This document shows positions 1-11,844 of a stretch of DNA of 64,000 nt, piece after piece (position 1 is the first letter of the stretch; every line of letters starts with the position of its first letter). The DNA comes from JABFWF01 sp035539135 (GTDB lineage: Bacteria > Pseudomonadota > Gammaproteobacteria > Xanthomonadales > Xanthomonadaceae). Where the stretch lies: assembly GCA_035539135.1 (NCBI GenBank), contig DATLJD010000002.1, positions 76,568 to 140,567 on the forward strand. The letters run 5' to 3'. A model generated the notes under the pieces. It was given only the letters and a program-made list of their open reading frames with translations, ran no database searches and was not told the origin of the DNA. The position numbers were made by a program, and so were the translations under genes.

Positions 1-892
1 CGAGCAGGGCCGCGACCAGCGGCAGGCTGGCGTAGCAGGCGACCGCGGTCCAGCGCGCGGCGGCGTCGGCGTCGAGCAGCGTAGCCACCCGGTACAGGCC
101 GCCGGCCGCGGCCAGCAGCCAGGCGACGTTGAGCGCGCCGCGCGCCTCCTGCCGCGTGATCAGCTGCGGCACCGCCTGCAGCACGTCGCCCGCCCACGGG
201 GCGAGCGCCCACACCTGGTCGGCCGGATCTGGCAGGTAGCGCGCGTGCTCCATCAGCTGCCAGGGCAGGCCGAGGTGGTAGGCGAGATCGTCGAACTGCA
301 TCGTCGGCAGCCAGGCGCCGGCGGAGGCCAGGCCAAGCAGCATCACCGCGCAGGCGGCGGCCACCGGCGCGCTCGCGACGGCCTCGCGCCAGCGCGCGCG
401 GACCGTCGACCAGGACACGGCCAGTGCGCGCCGGCGCAGCACGACCAGCGCGAGCAGCAGCGCGGTATCGCTCCAGCCGTGGTGCAGCGGCAACGGCAGC
501 AGCCAGCCGAGCACGCCGGCGATCAGCGCCATGCCCGTGACCACGCCAGCGCCGGGGCGATCGGCACCGGTGACGAGGGTGCCGACGCCGAGCGCGGCAG
601 CGATCAGCAGCGCGACCGCCAGCGCCGGCGTGAGTCCGGTCATCAGGACCAGCGCCGCCAGCCACACCCATCCCAGCGTCTCGGCCCAGGGCCGGCGCAA
701 CGCGCGCCGCAGGCCCCACGCCGCCGCGGCGGCGAGCGCGGCCAGCGCCAGGCCCTGCGCGAACGGCTTGGTCGGCAGTTCCCGCCACAGCGCATGGGTG
801 GCGAAGCCCACGCCGAGCAGGCCGACGCCGGCCCAGGCCAGCGTGCGGGGAAGGAGTTGCGTCGGCTGGCGCAAGGCGGCGGGGTTGAGCAC
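1..892 (-). CDS. multi-pass membrane protein, 3' part cut off by window edge
   Basis: The minus strand is open without a stop from a GTG at 892 to the window edge, giving about 297 codons. The GTG follows an in-frame TAG (902-904) by only three codons, so the start is well bounded. The product is strongly hydrophobic with repeated Leu/Ala/Val membrane segments from about residue 15 onward. Around residue 200 there is a non-membrane stretch with an FDDLAYHL motif, an acidic pair in a loop between membrane segments as in GT-C-type polyprenyl-sugar glycosyltransferases. That family link is only a suggestion, because the C-terminal half is missing. It is divergent from glmU, with 63 bp between the two start codons. 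Confidence 0.6.
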   Translation of the reverse strand, partial: MLNPAALRQPTQLLPRTLAWAGVGLLGVGFATHALWRELPTKPFAQGLALAALAAAAAWGLRRALRRPWAETLGWVWLAALVLMTGLTPALAVALLIAAALGVGTLVTGADRPGAGVVTGMALIAGVLGWLLPLPLHHGWSDTALLLALVVLRRRALAVSWSTVRARWREAVASAPVAAACAVMLLGLASAGAWLPTMQFDDLAYHLGLPWQLMEHARYLPDPADQVWALAPWAGDVLQAVPQLITRQEARGALNVAWLLAAAGGLYRVATLLDADAAARWTAVACYASLPLVAALL

Positions 893-918
893 GCGCGCAT
901 CCTAACAGGGGGCTTGGC

Positions 919-924
919 TAGAAT
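919..924 (+). promoter_or_regulatory. -10 box of glmU (TAGAAT)
   Basis: GCTAGAAT lies about 32 bp upstream of the glmU ATG, giving a predicted leader near 25 nt. The same GCTA-prefixed box recurs ahead of glmS, the RND adaptor, mrcB and groES. No convincing -35 is seen. Prediction from sequence only. Confidence 0.5.
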
Positions 925-955
925 CGGACGACTTCCCGAAGGCCCCGGAACGCCC

Positions 956-2329
956 ATGAGCGACACGCTGCACGTCATCGTCCTCGCCGCCGGCGAAGGC
1001 AAGCGCATGCGTTCGGCGCTGCCGAAGGTGCTGCAGAAGATCGCCGGGCGGCCGATGCTCGCGCACGTGCTGTACGCGGCGCGCGCGCTCGGTCCCGCCG
1101 GCCTGCACGTGGTGCATGGCCACGGCGGCGACCAGGTGCGCGGCGCGTTCGCCGGCGACGACGACATCACCTGGGCCGAGCAGGCCGAACAACTGGGCAC
1201 CGGCCATGCGGTGCAGCAGGCGATGCCCGCCGTTCCGGACGGCGCGCGGGTGCTGGTGCTGTACGGCGACGTGCCGCTGCTGACGCCGGCCACGCTGCGT
1301 TCGCTGCTCGATGCGCCGGGGCTGCTGGCGGTGCTTGCGGCGGAGTTGCCCGAGCCGTTCGGCTACGGCCGCATCGTGCGCGACGCCGAGGGCCGGGTCG
1401 CGCGCATCGTCGAACACAAGGACGCGGACGCCGAGCAGCAGCGGATCCGCGTGGTCAACACCGGCGTGATCGCCGCCGACGCCAACGCGCTGCGGCGCTG
1501 GCTGGACGCGTTGCGCAACGACAACGCGCAGGGTGAGTACTACCTGACCGACGTGTTCGCGATGGCGGCCGACGAATTCAACGCCGCCGAGATCGTGACC
1601 GTCGCCGATCCGGTCGAGACCGAGGGCGCCAACGATCCGTGGCAGCTCGCCCAGCTCGAGCGCGCCTTCCAGCTGCGCGCGGTGCGCGCGCTGTGCGCGC
1701 AGGGCGTGCGGGTGGCCGATCCGGCGCGGGTCGAGGTGCGCGGCAGCGTGCGCGCCGGCCGCGACGTCGAGCTGGACGTGGACGTGGTGCTGGAAGGCGA
1801 AGTCGTGCTCGGCGACGGCGTGCGGGTCGGCCCGTTCTGCCGCCTGCGCGACGTCGACCTCGGCCCCGGCACCGAGGTGCGCGCGCACTGCGACCTCGAG
1901 GGCGCGCGCACGGAAGGCGCGGTCCAGATCGGCCCGTTCGCGCGGCTGCGGCCGGGCACGGTGCTGGCCGACGGCGTGCACGTGGGCAACTTCGTTGAAA
2001 CCAAGAACGCCCGGCTCGGCGTCGGCAGCAAGGCCAACCACCTGACCTATCTCGGCGACGCGGTGGTCGGCAGCGGCGTCAACGTCGGCGCCGGCACCAT
2101 CACCTGCAACTACGACGGCGCCAACAAGTGGACCACGACGATCGGCGACGGCGCCTTCATCGGCTCCAACGCGGCGCTGGTCGCGCCGGTCACGATCGGC
2201 CGCCACGCCACCATCGGCGCCGGCTCGGTGATCACCCGCGACGCGCCGGACGGCGAGCTGACCATCGCGCGCGGGCGGCAGGCCACGATCCCGGGCTGGC
2301 AGCGCCCGAAAAAGAAGCCGAAGGTCTGA
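956..2329 (+). CDS. glmU: bifunctional GlcNAc-1-P uridyltransferase / glucosamine-1-P acetyltransferase GlmU
   Basis: 457 aa, normal for GlmU. It acetylates glucosamine-1-phosphate and then couples it to UTP, making UDP-GlcNAc for peptidoglycan and LPS in the cytoplasm. The N-terminal nucleotidyltransferase starts with a VLAAGEGKRM-type loop followed by LPKVL, and GEYYLTDV is visible near residue 190. From about residue 250 a left-handed beta-helix of hexapeptide repeats follows, with NYDGANKWTT and IGAGSVI near the end. The frame is open back to position 245, but that stretch is the antisense of the upstream membrane protein. ATG 956 starts at the conserved N-terminus and sits behind a -10 box. 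GlmS, the first enzyme of the pathway, is encoded 7.6 kb downstream. Confidence 0.97.
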   Translation: MSDTLHVIVLAAGEGKRMRSALPKVLQKIAGRPMLAHVLYAARALGPAGLHVVHGHGGDQVRGAFAGDDDITWAEQAEQLGTGHAVQQAMPAVPDGARVLVLYGDVPLLTPATLRSLLDAPGLLAVLAAELPEPFGYGRIVRDAEGRVARIVEHKDADAEQQRIRVVNTGVIAADANALRRWLDALRNDNAQGEYYLTDVFAMAADEFNAAEIVTVADPVETEGANDPWQLAQLERAFQLRAVRALCAQGVRVADPARVEVRGSVRAGRDVELDVDVVLEGEVVLGDGVRVGPFCRLRDVDLGPGTEVRAHCDLEGARTEGAVQIGPFARLRPGTVLADGVHVGNFVETKNARLGVGSKANHLTYLGDAVVGSGVNVGAGTITCNYDGANKWTTTIGDGAFIGSNAALVAPVTIGRHATIGAGSVITRDAPDGELTIARGRQATIPGWQRPKKKPKV

Positions 2330-2339
2330 CGCGTCGCCT

Positions 2340-3652
2340 TCAGTCCGGCAGGGTGATGCTCACGCCGAGCCCGCCGCCGTCGCGGTTGACCAGCGCGATG
2401 CGGCCGCCGTGCGCCTCGGCGATCTCGCGCGCGAGCGCGAGGCCGAGGCCGGTGCCGTGGCGCTTGGTCGAGTAGAACGGCAGCAGCGCGTTGGCCAGCA
2501 CCGCCTCGTTCATGCCGCTGCCGCGGTCGAGCACGTCGATGCGCCAGCCGGCCGCCAGCCTGCGCAGGACCAGCCGCACCTCTTCCGGCGGCGAGCCCGA
2601 CTCGTGCGCGTTCTTGAGCAGGTTCAGCAGTGCCTGCTCCATCTGCGCGGCGTCGAAGCGGCCGACGTGGTCGTCGATCGCGCCCTCGGCGACGAACTCG
2701 ACCTGCGCGCGCAGCTGCGCGACGAAGCGCGCCCACGGGATGCTCGCGGTGCGCGGCGCCGGCAGCTTGGCGAAGCGCGCGTAGTCGCGGATGAAGCCCT
2801 CGAGGTGGCGCGCGCGCTCCTCGATCGTCGCCAGCGCGTTCGGCAGCCGCTCGTGCTGGCCGCGGCGCAGCAGCTCCGCGCCGGAGTGGGCGAGCGAGGC
2901 GATCGGCGCCAGCGAGTTGTTGAGCTCGTGGCTGATCACCCGGATCACCTTCTTCCAGGTCTGCACTTCCTGCCGGCGCAGCTCGGCGGTCAGCTGGCGC
3001 AGCAGGATCAGCTCGTGGTGGCGGCCGTTGAGGCGGAAGTCGCGGCGCGCGAGGTGGAAGATGTCCTCCTCGTCCGCGTCGCCGACCGTGAACATGCCGT
3101 CGCCGCCGCGCGCCAGCGCCTCGCGCAGCGCGTCGGGCATCTCGTCCAGCAACGCGTCGAAGGCCTGGCCTTCCAGCCGCTTGCCGTCGCCCACCAGCTT
3201 GCGCGCGGCGAGGTTGGCGTAGACCACGTGGCGGTGCGGATCCAGCAGCAACATCGCCACCGGCGTGTGCTGGACCATGGTGTCCAGCAGCAGCTCGCGC
3301 TGGACCAGGGCCAGGCGCTGTTCGCGCAGGGCGTCGCCGAGCCGGTTGTGGGCGGCGACCAGTTCGCCGAGGGCGCCGGGGCGGTCCCAGGACAGGCCGA
3401 AGCTGAAGTCGCCGTCGCGGTAGCTCGCGACCGTGCCGGCCAGCGCGCGGAACAGCGAATGCACCGGCGCGAAGGTGCGGCGCACGTGGTAGACCAGCAG
3501 CGGCACCAGCAGCGCCGTCGCGAGCGCCGGTGCCATCCACGGCGCCGGCAACAGGGTTCCCAGCCACGCGGTCAGCAGCGCGCCGGCGAACAGGTAGGCC
3601 GCGGCGAGCACGGTGAACCACACGCTCAGCGGCAGCCGCGGCAGGCGTGGCA

Positions 3653-3653
<1 letters not shown>
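2340..3653 (-). CDS. NtrY-type membrane sensor histidine kinase
   Basis: 437 aa. Two membrane segments (about residues 10-33 and 38-56) enclose only a very short periplasmic loop, then come a HAMP-like linker and a PAS-like region (about 120-225). The H-box is ISHELNNSLAPI with His242, the form typical of NtrY/NtrB kinases, and the C-terminal HATPase carries LLNLLKNA and GTGLGLAL. The short loop suggests that it senses within the membrane or through a partner, here perhaps the ABC complex encoded upstream. Its ATG overlaps the stop of the regulator gene (TGATG), so the pair is translationally coupled. The predicted role is phosphorylating the adjacent NtrC-type regulator; the signal is unknown. 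Confidence 0.9.
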
Positions 3654-4993
<1,340 letters not shown>

Positions 4994-5100
4994 GGCGCGG
5001 CAGGCTCGCGGGACGGGGCCATCATCGCAGGCGCGCGCGCCGGATGCGCGCCCCGCGGCGGCGAAGGCGGCGGACCGGCCACGGAGCCGGCCCGCGCGGG

Positions 5101-6324
5101 TCAGGCGCTGCGCGTCGCCACCGCCGGCGGCACCGCCGCGGCGCGGCGGGCGGGACCGAGCACCGCGGCCTGGCCCAGCAGCCACAGCACCACCGCGCCG
5201 AGCGGCAGGTACACGGCGGGCAGCCGCGGCAGTTCGTAATGGCTCATCAGCAGCTGGTTGATGCCGAACGCGCCGATCATGCCGAGCACGATGCCCACCG
5301 TCGCCAGCAGGAAGTTCTCGGTCTGGAAGTAGCGCAGCACCTGGCCGCGGGTCGCGCCCAGCGCGCGCCGCACGCCGATCTGCTTGGTCCGCTGCTGCAC
5401 CCAGAAGCTGGCCAGGCCGACGATGCCGAGCGCGGTCACCACCAGCAGGGCGACGATCACCGCCACCAGCAGCCAGGCCATGCTGCGGTCCTGCGCGTAA
5501 TACTTCGCTCTGACGTCCTCGAAGGTACCGTCGCGCATGATGATGCGGCGGCTGCTGGTGCGCTTCAGGGCGGCGAGCGCGGCCTTCAGCACTTCCGCGC
5601 GGCGCGCCGGGTCGGTGCGCAGCACGTAACGGCCGAGGGTGACGTCCCGCGCCGGCAGGATCATCGAGTAACCCTCCTCGGCGGCCCCGCCGACGTCGTT
5701 GGGCCGGATCAGCCGGTCCACCACGCCGACCACGCGGTGGGGCACGTCGTCCGAATTCCAGCTGTAGATGTTCTTGCCGACCGCGCTTTGGCCGGGGAAC
5801 AGCTTCTCGGCCACCGCGCGGGAGATGATCACCGCGGGGATCGCCAGCTTGGCGTCGGGCTTGTTGAACGCTTCCCAGTCGACGTACTCGTCCGGGGTGA
5901 AGTCGCGGCCCTCGACGATGTTGAGGCCGAGGGTCCGGACCAGGTCCTCGCCGAGGTAGACGGCGCTGTTCATGTTGGGCTGCTGCTGGTCCGGCTGCAG
6001 GTTGATCGAGCTGTTCCAGGACGAGTTGTCGAACGGCACGTGGTTGAGCGCGGTCGCGGCCTTGACGCCGGGGATCGCGCGCAGCGCCGCGATGTCCTGC
6101 CGCACCATCGCGGTGGGGTCCTCGTTCTTGCCGATGCCGGTGAGGTTGATGCGCACCAGCTCGCTGTCGGCCATGCCGGTCGGGCGCTGCATGCGCTCCA
6201 GCCGCTGGTTGATCAGGAACACGGCGTTGCAGATGATCGCGCACGACAGCGCGATCTCGAGCACGATCAGCGCGGACGCGGTCTTGTGCCGGCGCAGCGT
6301 GGACAGGATCGGACGGATATCCAT
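5101..6324 (-). CDS. MacB/FtsX-type ABC transporter permease (second of pair)
   Basis: 407 aa. There is one N-terminal membrane helix (about 20-40), a large periplasmic MacB core domain (about 45-285) and three C-terminal helices. The cytoplasmic loop RTKQIGVRRALGATRGQV is the FtsX/MacB signature. A GGAG ribosome-binding site lies just upstream of ATG 6324. The gene starts 23 bp after its sister permease, and the two are only distantly similar. They probably form a heterodimer with the ATPase encoded upstream. Such transporters use ATP hydrolysis for periplasmic mechanotransduction rather than classical uptake; the substrate is unknown. Confidence 0.9.
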   Translation of the reverse strand: MDIRPILSTLRRHKTASALIVLEIALSCAIICNAVFLINQRLERMQRPTGMADSELVRINLTGIGKNEDPTAMVRQDIAALRAIPGVKAATALNHVPFDNSSWNSSINLQPDQQQPNMNSAVYLGEDLVRTLGLNIVEGRDFTPDEYVDWEAFNKPDAKLAIPAVIISRAVAEKLFPGQSAVGKNIYSWNSDDVPHRVVGVVDRLIRPNDVGGAAEEGYSMILPARDVTLGRYVLRTDPARRAEVLKAALAALKRTSSRRIIMRDGTFEDVRAKYYAQDRSMAWLLVAVIVALLVVTALGIVGLASFWVQQRTKQIGVRRALGATRGQVLRYFQTENFLLATVGIVLGMIGAFGINQLLMSHYELPRLPAVYLPLGAVVLWLLGQAAVLGPARRAAAVPPAVATRSA

Positions 6325-6347
6325 GGTGTGTCTCCGGAAAGGGGCCG

Positions 6348-7658
6348 TCACTGGCTCTTGAGCTGGATCGCGGGCGCGACCTGCATCGCCCGCCAGGCCG
6401 GCAGCAGGCCGGCCAGCACGCTGCTGGCGAGGGCGATGACGAAGGTCGTCAGCAGCATCGCCGGGTCGAGCCGGGCGAGCTCGGCGTAGTCGGCCGGCTG
6501 CTGGCGCACCGCCCACAGGCCGAGCAGCGCGAGGCCGAGGCCCGCCATGCCGCCGACCATGCCGATCGCGCCGGCCTCGACCAGGTACTGGGCGAAGATC
6601 GCGCGCCGCGACGCGCCGAGCGCGCGGCGCACGCCGATCTCGGAGGAACGGCGCATGAACTTCGCCAGCAGCAACCCGACCGTGTTGAGCAGGCACACCG
6701 CGAGGAAGCCGAAGGCCAGCCACATCTGCAGGCGCACGTCGCCCGGCACCGCGTTCTTGACCTCCAGCCACTCCATCACGCTGTGCAGGCGCACGTTGCT
6801 GGGCCGCTCGAAGCGACCGGCCGCGCGCTGCTGGTTGGAGTAGTTCTCCAGGTAGCGGCGGTAGTCGGCGACCTTGGCCGGGCTGTCCAGCTCGACCCAG
6901 TACTGCAGCCACGTACAGGGCGCGTTGACGCCGCGCGGGCCTTCCGGGTCGGAACCGGTGTCGCCCCAGCAGTTCATGTTGCCCTGGCTGCCGAAGTCGA
7001 GCGCGCGGGAGGTGGAGAACGGGATGAAGACCTGCTCGACCTCGCTGAAGCGATCGTTGGTGAGGTCGTAGAACTTCGGCGTCGGCCGCCAGTCGTCGAG
7101 CACGCCGACGATGCGGAACCGGGTCTCGTTGGCGAGCAGGGTCTTGCCGACGCTGTTGCCGCCGCCGAACAGCTTGTCGTTGAGCGCGCTGGAGATCACC
7201 GCCACCCGCGCGCGGGCGTCGTCCTCGGCCGCGCTCCACGCCGCGCCGTAGCGGAACGGCACTTCGAACATCGGGAAGAAGTCGGCGCTGGTGTAGCGCG
7301 ACTCCACCGAGAACGGCTGCAGCTTGCCGTCCGCCGACTCCACCGCCAGCCCGCCGGCGGTCATCACCGCCTGGCGGTCGCCGCGCTTGTCGCGCAGCAG
7401 CGCCTCGGCGTCGAAGCGGGTCATCTGCTCCTCCGGTTCCTCGCCCGGGGTGAAGCCGCGCGCCGAGCGCGGATCCACGCGCGGGTAGAACAGCTTGTCG
7501 CTCTTCTGCGGGATCGGGTCGCCCGACAGGATGTGGAACACGGTCAGGGTGGTCATGCTGGCGCCGATGCCGAGCGCGATGGCCAGCACCATCAGCGCGG
7601 TCAGCGCCTTGTTGCGGCGCAGGCTGCGCAGCGCGAGGTCGATGTAGTAGCCGAACAT
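6348..7658 (-). CDS. MacB/FtsX-type ABC transporter permease (first of pair)
   Basis: 436 aa with the same plan as the next permease: a helix near 20-40, a periplasmic domain of about 250 residues, then three helices and the loop SSEIGVRRALGASRRAI. The periplasmic part has several Cys and Trp residues (near NMNCWGDTG and APCTWLQYW) absent from the sister protein, which may reflect a disulfide or a ligand site. It lies 58 bp after the ATPase gene in the same operon. Family assignment is firm; substrate and partner outer-membrane factor are not encoded nearby. Confidence 0.9.
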   Translation of the reverse strand: MFGYYIDLALRSLRRNKALTALMVLAIALGIGASMTTLTVFHILSGDPIPQKSDKLFYPRVDPRSARGFTPGEEPEEQMTRFDAEALLRDKRGDRQAVMTAGGLAVESADGKLQPFSVESRYTSADFFPMFEVPFRYGAAWSAAEDDARARVAVISSALNDKLFGGGNSVGKTLLANETRFRIVGVLDDWRPTPKFYDLTNDRFSEVEQVFIPFSTSRALDFGSQGNMNCWGDTGSDPEGPRGVNAPCTWLQYWVELDSPAKVADYRRYLENYSNQQRAAGRFERPSNVRLHSVMEWLEVKNAVPGDVRLQMWLAFGFLAVCLLNTVGLLLAKFMRRSSEIGVRRALGASRRAIFAQYLVEAGAIGMVGGMAGLGLALLGLWAVRQQPADYAELARLDPAMLLTTFVIALASSVLAGLLPAWRAMQVAPAIQLKSQ

Positions 7659-7716
7659 ATCGGGGCTCCGTAGGGCGGCCTGGCCGCCGTCACGCGATGG
7701 ACAGGGGGCGCGCCGC

Positions 7717-8430
<714 letters not shown>

Positions 8431-8447
8431 GGGAGTGTCCTTGGGGC

Positions 8448-8480
8448 GGGAGACGGGAGTTGGGAGACGGAGACGGGAGT
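8448..8480. repeat. short GGGAGACGGGAGT tandem repeat between adaptor and ATPase genes
   Basis: Overlapping copies of GGGAGACGG / AGACGGGAGT fill most of the 52-bp gap. The purine-rich strand is the plus strand, so the operon transcript carries a pyrimidine-rich tract here. Function unknown; such simple repeats can vary in copy number. Confidence 0.6.
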
Positions 8481-8482
8481 GT

Positions 8483-9760
8483 TTAGTGGATCGAGACGCG
8501 TTCTGCGTTGCCGAACTGGTCGCTGCCGGAGACGACCACGCGGTCGCCTTCCTTGAGGCCGTCGAGGATCTCGACTGCGTTGAGGCTGGCGACGCCGGTG
8601 CGGATCGGGCGCCTGGCGGCGCTGTCGCCGTCCATCACCCAAGCGCTGGTGCCGCCGCCCTGCTCGAGGAAGGGGCCGCGCTCGACCATCAGCACGTTGC
8701 GGCGGCTGCCGAGCAGGATGCGCGCGGACAGGCGCTGGTTCTGGCGCAGGCCGGGCGGCTGTTTGTCGCTGAAGCGGATGCGCGCGGTGACCTCGCCGTT
8801 GACGACTTCCGGCGACACCGCGGCGACTTCGCCCGGATACGGCTCGCCGCTGCCGCTGGTGAGCTGCGCCGGCATGCCGATCGCGAGGTCGCGGGCGAAG
8901 CTCTCCGGCACCTTGATCTCGACCTCGAACTTGCTCAGGTCGACCACGCTCAGCACCGGCGCGTTCTGGGCGACGTTGGCGCGCTGCGCGACCTGGACCT
9001 GGCCGACCTGGCCGTCGAACGGCGCGCGCAGGGTCAGCGCGTCGACCTGGCGCTGCAGTTCGGCGACGAGCGCGCGCTGGCGGTCGGCGAGCAGGCGCTT
9101 GTTGCGCAGGTCGAGGGTGGCGCCCTGGCCCTGCAGGCCGAGGTCCTGGCGCGCGTGGGCGAGGCCGATCTCGGCCTTCTTCAGGTCGTCCTGCGCGCGC
9201 GCGACGTCGATCTGCGCGACCGCGCCGCCCTCGAAGCCGCGCTGGTTGCGCTCGAGGTCGCGCAGCGCCGCCTGGCGGTCGATCTGCGCCTGGTCGAGCA
9301 GCTTGCGCGCGGTCGAGCGCGCCAGCTGCGCGTCGAGCGCGGCGCGGCTGGCTTCGGCCTCCAGGCCGGCGAGGGTCGCCTGCTCCTGGGCGAGCTTGCT
9401 GCGCAGCTCCGGGCTGTCGATCTCGGCCAGCGCCTGGCCTTGCTTGACCACGTCGCCGGCGACCACCTTCAGCGTCACCGTGCCACCCGCGATCGCGTAC
9501 AGCACCGGGCTGTTGGCGGCGATGACGCGGCCGTCGGCGGCGATGTCGCGGACCAGGTCGCCGCGGGTGACGGTGGCGATGCGCACGCGCGAGGCGTCGA
9601 CCGAGCGGCTGCCGCCGGCCCAACCGGACACCACCCAGCCGGCGGCCAGCACGACCAGCAGGCCGGCGCCGCCCGCCAGCAGCCAGCGCTTCATGTCGCG
9701 GCGGCGGCCGGGGGGGGAAGACAGGGGGCGGTCCTGGGCGGAGGTGTCGCGGATGCTCAT
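8483..9760 (-). CDS. MacA/HlyD-type periplasmic adaptor protein
   Basis: 425 aa. A single N-terminal membrane helix (about 24-42, after RRRDMKRW) anchors it in the inner membrane. The biotinyl-lipoyl-like half motif (GDVVKQGQALAEIDSPEL, about 105-122) leads into a long alpha-helical hairpin (about 125-235), then the second lipoyl half and beta-barrel/MP domains. It would link the ABC ATPase and permeases to an outer-membrane channel. It is the first gene of the operon, so its start defines the leader. ATG 9760 is chosen because it lies about 27 nt after the predicted sigma-54 start site; ATG 9694, just before the membrane helix, is a possible alternative. Confidence 0.9.
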   Translation of the reverse strand: MSIRDTSAQDRPLSSPPGRRRDMKRWLLAGGAGLLVVLAAGWVVSGWAGGSRSVDASRVRIATVTRGDLVRDIAADGRVIAANSPVLYAIAGGTVTLKVVAGDVVKQGQALAEIDSPELRSKLAQEQATLAGLEAEASRAALDAQLARSTARKLLDQAQIDRQAALRDLERNQRGFEGGAVAQIDVARAQDDLKKAEIGLAHARQDLGLQGQGATLDLRNKRLLADRQRALVAELQRQVDALTLRAPFDGQVGQVQVAQRANVAQNAPVLSVVDLSKFEVEIKVPESFARDLAIGMPAQLTSGSGEPYPGEVAAVSPEVVNGEVTARIRFSDKQPPGLRQNQRLSARILLGSRRNVLMVERGPFLEQGGGTSAWVMDGDSAARRPIRTGVASLNAVEILDGLKEGDRVVVSGSDQFGNAERVSIH

Positions 9761-9797
9761 GCGGGGCTGGGATGCGAAAGGGTGTCGCACCGTTACA

Positions 9798-9813
9798 CGC
9801 AGGATGCGTGCCA
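9798..9813 (-). promoter_or_regulatory. sigma-54 (-24/-12) promoter of the ABC/two-component operon
   Basis: On the minus strand TGGCACG-N4-CTGCG is seen. The GG (-24) and GC (-12) pairs are exactly 12 bases apart, matching the consensus TGGCACG-N4-TTGCW except at one flanking base. Transcription would start near 9786, about 26 nt before the adaptor ATG. The operon itself encodes an NtrC-type activator. Confidence 0.75.
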
Positions 9814-9850
9814 ACCGCAAGTTGCTGAAAGACAAGGGAATCGGTTGGGA

Positions 9851-9874
9851 GTGTCCGGCTGAACACGCGGACAC
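9851..9874. promoter_or_regulatory. inverted repeat GTGTCCG-N10-CGGACAC, candidate activator site 1
   Basis: Perfect 7-bp arms with a 10-bp spacer. The centre is about 76 bp upstream of the predicted sigma-54 start site, a normal place for an NtrC-family upstream activating sequence. Binding by the operon's own regulator is inferred. Confidence 0.65.
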
Positions 9875-9878
9875 CACG

Positions 9879-9893
9879 CTGTCCGGCGGACAG
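9879..9893. promoter_or_regulatory. palindrome CTGTCCG-G-CGGACAG, candidate activator site 2
   Basis: Same half-sites as site 1 but with a 1-bp centre. It lies about 100 bp upstream of the sigma-54 start and 20 bp before the glmS -10 box, covering the -35 position of glmS. Confidence 0.6.
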
Positions 9894-9912
9894 TGGCGGC
9901 CCCGGCGTCCGC

Positions 9913-9918
9913 TAGACT
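9913..9918 (+). promoter_or_regulatory. -10 box of glmS (TAGACT)
   Basis: GCTAGACT lies 30 bp before the glmS ATG, giving a leader of about 23 nt that includes a CAGGAG ribosome-binding site. The -35 position falls on the TGTCCG/CGGACA palindrome. Confidence 0.55.
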
Positions 9919-9947
9919 GGGCGCCCCCAGCAGGAGCACGCCCCAGC

Positions 9948-11777
<1,830 letters not shown>

Positions 11778-11800
11778 CGGCGCCGGCCCAGGCAGAAAGA

Positions 11801-11826
11801 AGCCCGGCATGCGCCGGGCTTTTTTT
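11801..11826 (+). terminator. intrinsic terminator after glmS
   Basis: An 8-bp stem (AGCCCGGC / GCCGGGCT) with loop ATGC is followed directly by a T tract. It starts 24 bp after the glmS stop and lies between the convergent glmS and btuB genes. Confidence 0.9.
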
Positions 11827-11844
11827 GTTGCCGCGCCACTCCGC

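Noticed and set aside
245..955. N-terminal extension of glmU by 237 codons
   Set aside because: The extension is the antisense of the divergent membrane protein gene and has no GlmU similarity; ATG 956 matches the family start.
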